The position numbers were made by a program, and so were the translations under genes. Of a DNA stretch of 64,000 nucleotides, positions 60,664 through 64,000 are shown in pieces; position 1 is the stretch's first letter; each line of letters opens with the position of its first letter. Origin of the DNA: Blakeslea trispora (taxonomy: Eukaryota > Mucoromycota > Mucoromycetes > Mucorales > Choanephoraceae); the NCBI GenBank assembly GCA_025331445.1, contig JAIWNE010000006.1, forward strand, positions 553,501-617,500. The letters run 5' to 3'. The notes under the pieces were generated by a model, which was not told the DNA's origin, did not search any database, and worked only from the letters and a program-made list of their open reading frames with translations.

Positions 60664-60696
60664 CCGGGTATACGGGAATGAGTATACGGGTTTTAT
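60664..60696 (-). repeat. Right terminal inverted repeat of MULE-USP element
   Basis: Perfect inverse of 57147-57179. Chromovirus-like coding sequence follows within a few bases. Confidence 0.95.
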
Positions 60697-60702
60697 ACGG
60701 CA

Positions 60703-62066
60703 CCCCAAACGACTTACTAATGACCAATTCTATATATGTTCCTGTCATTGTAGAAAATGTGAAAACGTTCGCATTGCTTGATACGGGCTCTACCTTCTCC
60801 ATTATCTCTCCTGCCCTGGCTAAATTTTTAAATTTACAAATAAACAATGATCATTTTGGAGAAAGTAAAAGTTATATAATGTTGGGAAAATCAGACATAA
60901 AGATCAAAAGAACAGGACGAACGAAAAAGAAACTTAAAATATTTCACAATGATATTACTATTTATGCAAAAATGGAAATCTTTAATGTAAGAGATGTGCA
61001 TATAGTAATAGGAATGGACTTAATGACTTCAGTCGGAATTAATATCTCTGGTATTGCCTACGATTGGGAAACTCCTGACCATGATATTGTTCCAGATCCA
61101 ATCGATCCAAATGCTTATGAACCCAATGAATCACCTTACGGTACTAAAGAAGAACGCGATAAAATGGCTAATGAACTTGAACCATACATAAATGCAAATG
61201 CTAGTCTTGATCCTCGTGGTCACTGTACTTTACCAGGTAGCAAAATATATTTACCTCTTAAACCAGGTATCAAATGTGCATATCGAAGACAATACGAAAT
61301 CCCAATGGTATATTATGATGCTGTCAAGGAACAAGTAGAAAAATGGAAAAGACACGACGTTATTGAAAAGGCTCAACCAAACACTGCTTTCAACAACAGC
61401 TTGCTAGTAGTTAAAAAGAAAAACGCAAAAGGAGAATATACAGGTGACGTACGTGTAGTCATCGATTGTCGATTAGTAAACGCTTCTCTGGATACATCCA
61501 AACTGGACTCTTTCCCTCTGCCACTCATTTCAGATATTCACAAGAAAATGGGCAAATGTAAACTCTTTACAACGATTGATCTTTCACAAGCTTTCCACAG
61601 TTTCAAGATTCAAAAAGGACTCAACCGTCAACTCACTTCATTTACTTTTGAAAACGTACAATACTCTTTCCGCAAAGCTCCTTTTGGTCTTATCCCTATC
61701 AGCAGTGTAGTACAACGCACTCTAACGAATCTCTTTGCTGATTTACCTTATGTCACTATCTTTGTGGATGATATTTCTATTGCTACGAATGACGACATGA
61801 AATACCATACCACCTGTGTCAAAGAAGTATTCAAACGACTAACGAATGCCAACCTCAAGATCAACGTCGACAAATTGCACTTAGCACAAACTTGTGTCTA
61901 CATACTCGGTTTCTGTCTCTCTGGTAAAGACGGATTAATGGTGGACAAACGAAAAATCGCAAATATAATGGATTGGCCTCTTGTACCTCAAAATGCTCGT
62001 GAACTATCTTCTCGCCTAGGTGTAGCAACTTCTTTCGTGCTCATATTCCTGGTTACTCTACTATAA
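60703..62066 (+). pseudogene. Chromovirus pol, protease and reverse transcriptase part
   Basis: The frame, open from 60630 through the MULE repeat, becomes recognisable from about 60703. The protease active site FALLDTGSTFSII lies at about 60770-60808. RT follows, with the primer-grip region KLFTTIDLSQAFHS (~61560-61600), KAPFGLIPISS and the catalytic IFVDDISIA (~61757-61785), then GFCLSGKDGLMVDKRK. The reading shifts near 62030-62040 (after SRLGVAT), and the true continuation lies in the next frame, so RNase H is cut off. Confidence 0.88.
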
Positions 62067-62649
62067 CGGCTCGCTTAGATAAGTTGAGAATTCAAAGAAC
62101 CTAAAAGAAGAATGGACAAACGAACATACCAACGACATGAAACGACTACAATACGCTTTAGCAAATGCACCTGTTCTGTCTTGCCCTGACTTTCGGTATC
62201 CATTCAACGTAGTAACGGATAGCTCTGCTTATGGTATTGGCGCTGCTTTATATCAGGTAATCGATCGAAGATTGTTACATTGGATTTGTTGCTCGACGTC
62301 TATCACCCTCTGAGCAGAAATGGGGTTCTACTCGTCGTGAACTCACCGCTGTTGCTTTGCTTTCTCACGATGGCGATCAACGTTAAAAGGAAAACGGTTC
62401 AACCTGTATGTTGACAACCATGCTCTATTATATCTCAAGTCACAGGAAAAAGTGAACAATGCTATTTTAAACGTATACGAAACGATTTATGAAATGGACT
62501 TTACGATCACTTTCTGTCAAGGTATCAAAAATATTTTGGCGGACGCTTTATCTCGCATGTTTGTGCCTGATATGCCAAAATGCTGGAGGGGGTTGGAAAC
62601 GCCTCTCGCCAAAAGAAAAGAAAGCAAGATGACAATGAAAAAAGTATAA
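62067..62649 (+). pseudogene. Chromovirus pol, RNase H part, frameshifted
   Basis: TDSSAYGIGAALYQ (about 62215-62257) is the RNase H start with its Asp. Frame changes occur near 62085-62100, 62260-62290 and 62355-62375. The part from about 62380 reads LYVDNHALLYLKS and ends with the conserved NILADALSRM (about 62530-62560). Confidence 0.8.
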
Positions 62650-62734
62650 AAGACAAAAGAAAACGAAAATGAAAGAAAAAATGACAACAATGAACTAATC
62701 ACAAAAGAAACCAAAATGATAACGGGAGAATGAA

Positions 62735-63611
62735 ATGCAAAGACAATACAAAAGAACACCTGAACAAGATGAAAAGAACAATGAAGAAAAACATTTAATG
62801 AGAGCCAGCCATCTGAACCACTACCGTATACCAAATGAAAACGAAAGAAAAGATATTCTGTTAAAAAGTCATTTACTAGGTCATTACGGAATACATGCAA
62901 TAGAAAAAGCAATTCGTCAAGATTATAATGTCCACTGGCTGGACTAAGAAACGACATAACGAAATTTATCTCAAATGTAATGATGTAAACAATTCAATTT
63001 GGGTAAACATGTCTATCATCCTCCAAAAAGCATTGCACCAGATGGTGTATGGGATCATATTGTATTCGATTAGGTACATTCAACGTAACGTCTCAAAATG
63101 GAAATAATTCATACTAGTACTTGTAGATTTATTCTCAAGATTTACGATATTGAGACCTCTAAAAGACAAAACGGCTATATCTGTAGCAAAAGAACTGGTA
63201 TTCATATTCTCACTAATGGGTTACCCTAAAATCATATCGCATGATAACGGAAAAGAATTTAGTAACAACTTATTGAAAAGTATTGTGGAACAATGTGGTA
63301 TTGATGAACGATTATCTTTACCTTTTAATCCCTTGGGAAATAGTACAAATGAAGCCTTTGTTGGTTTAGCAAAAAGAACCTTAGTAAAGCAGTTACAAGG
63401 AAAAGAAGATTTGTGGGACCTCTACCTCAATTCTACAATGTATGCAATGAACCTAAAGTATTCTAGACTTCATCAGTCAAAACCTTTCAATGTCATGTTT
63501 CACAGAAAACCAAATGATCTGCAGGATTACTCAAAATTGAAACCTGTAGCACACAATGAAAAGATTAATGTAAGAGCGCTTCATGAAAAGTTAAACAATG
63601 TTGCAATGTAA
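62735..63611 (+). pseudogene. Chromovirus pol, integrase part, frameshifted
   Basis: The zinc-binding start has both histidines (HLLGHYGIHAIEKAI, about 62870-62915), but the C-x2-C half is broken by a stop at 62945-62947 and a frame change. The catalytic core continues with DLFSRF (about 63123), SHDNGKEFSNN (about 63240) and STNEAFVGLAKR (about 63340-63375), the D-D-E triad of retroviral-type integrases. The frame ends at 63609-63611. Confidence 0.85.
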
Positions 63612-64000
63612 TAATTCCTGCTATAAAAGAACAAATCATTAAAACGCAAAAAAGAGACAATGAATACTTTGCCAAAACGCACAAAATTCTGGACAATCCT
63701 TACCCAATCGGTTCGAATGTAATGATCAAATGTGTTGAAAAGAAAAACCCTAATAAGTATGAAGCAAAATACGAAGGGCCATTTCAGATAAATGGATATA
63801 CTGCAAACGGAAGTTATATTCTTAGGGATAGAACAAATGAACTCTTAACAAGGGATATTCTACCTCTCATTTGAAGTTAATTGAAAACGATGACGAGAAT
63901 GATAATGATCACTATGAAGTAGAAGCAATAATTGACCATAGAGGAAACGAACCAAACTACGAATGTCGTGTGAGGTGGAATGGTTACAAACGGGAAGATG
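63612..64000 (+). pseudogene. Chromovirus integrase C terminus and chromodomain, cut by window end
   Basis: After another frame change the sequence gives KTQKRDNEYFAKTHKI, NPNKYEAKYEGPFQING and RDILPSHLKLI, the SH3-like integrase tail; a frame slip or stop falls near 63870. From about 63910 YEVEAIIDHRG and RVRWNGYKRED form a chromodomain, the hallmark of chromoviruses, which target heterochromatin. The domain is incomplete because the window ends. Confidence 0.85.

Larger units (their letters stand above)
57147..60696 (+). mobile_element. MULE-type transposon with transposase-USP fusion
   Basis: A 3.55-kb unit bounded by perfect 33-base inverted repeats, 57147-57179 and 60664-60696, starting ATAAAACCCGTATAC and containing the word CCCGTATAC twice. 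It encloses a single 1057-codon gene with 130 bases before the ATG and 214 bases after the stop. Chromovirus pol sequence begins directly to the right, so it appears to have landed in, or next to, a Ty3 element. A TA lies just inside or at each border. No 8-11-bp duplication typical of MULEs was recognised. Confidence 0.85.
60697..64000 (+). mobile_element. Ty3-type chromovirus (LTR retrotransposon) pol, degenerate, runs off the window
   Basis: Pol domains appear in Ty3 order: aspartic protease, reverse transcriptase, RNase H, integrase, chromodomain. No gag, primer-binding site or LTR is visible on the left, where the MULE begins, and the right end lies outside the window. Several frameshifts and stops make this copy inactive. 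Confidence 0.9.

Overview
The window is nuclear DNA of a filamentous fungus, most probably a mucoralean (Mucoromycota). The DNA is AT-rich with long homopolymer and CT/GA tracts. Genes carry short introns (about 50-80 nt, GTAAGT-like donors, CTAAC-type branch sites). The protein set is typical for the group: a Gti1/Pac2 regulator, an Spt23/Mga2 membrane-tethered activator, GPI-anchored polysaccharide-deacetylase-like proteins and a siderophore-type MFS carrier. No rRNA, tRNA or CRISPR array was seen. All exon borders below were deduced by eye from splice consensus, reading phase and family similarity.

Positions 1-42 kb are ordinary chromosomal DNA with clusters of housekeeping genes. A family-2 membrane glycosyltransferase (2890-4888, -) and a Gti1/Pac2 (WOPR) regulator (8818-9776, +) stand alone in long gene-free stretches. 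A dense block at 11.6-21.0 kb holds HSP10, KAE1, a 2H-phosphoesterase 'Swiss Army Knife' protein and PRMT5 on +, then an SPT23/MGA2 homologue on -. A second block at 23.1-29.7 kb holds a GPI-type zinc metallopeptidase, a polysaccharide-deacetylase-like protein with a dismantled active site, a DED1/DDX3 helicase and a small coiled-coil protein. Two orphans follow at a distance (31.8-32.6 kb; gene-free to 38 kb), then an AIF/FSP1-like oxidoreductase convergent with a siderophore-type transporter (38.0-41.9 kb). A degenerate repeat of about 100-115 bp occurs three times in the gene-poor parts (270-383, 21851-21957, 36471-36568).

Positions 44-64 kb are a mobile-element island. It contains (i) a transposase-like gene combining a DUF6729-type zinc region, a probable DDE-type core and a WRN-like DEDDy 3'-5' exonuclease (44.2-48.8 kb); (ii) a broken and an intact member of a Mucoromycota-type family with an ExSG motif that may be a PD-(D/E)XK nuclease fold (49.0-50.2 and 51.9-53.8 kb); (iii) a decayed IS630/Tc1-type transposase; (iv) a 357-bp MITE with 95-bp inverted repeats; (v) a GA-rich minisatellite; (vi) an intact-looking MULE-type transposase fused to a USP-like deubiquitinase domain, bounded by perfect 33-bp inverted repeats; and (vii) directly against its right end, a frameshifted Ty3 chromovirus pol that runs off the window. 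The strongest candidate for something new is the MULE-USP fusion, followed by the exonuclease-bearing transposase.
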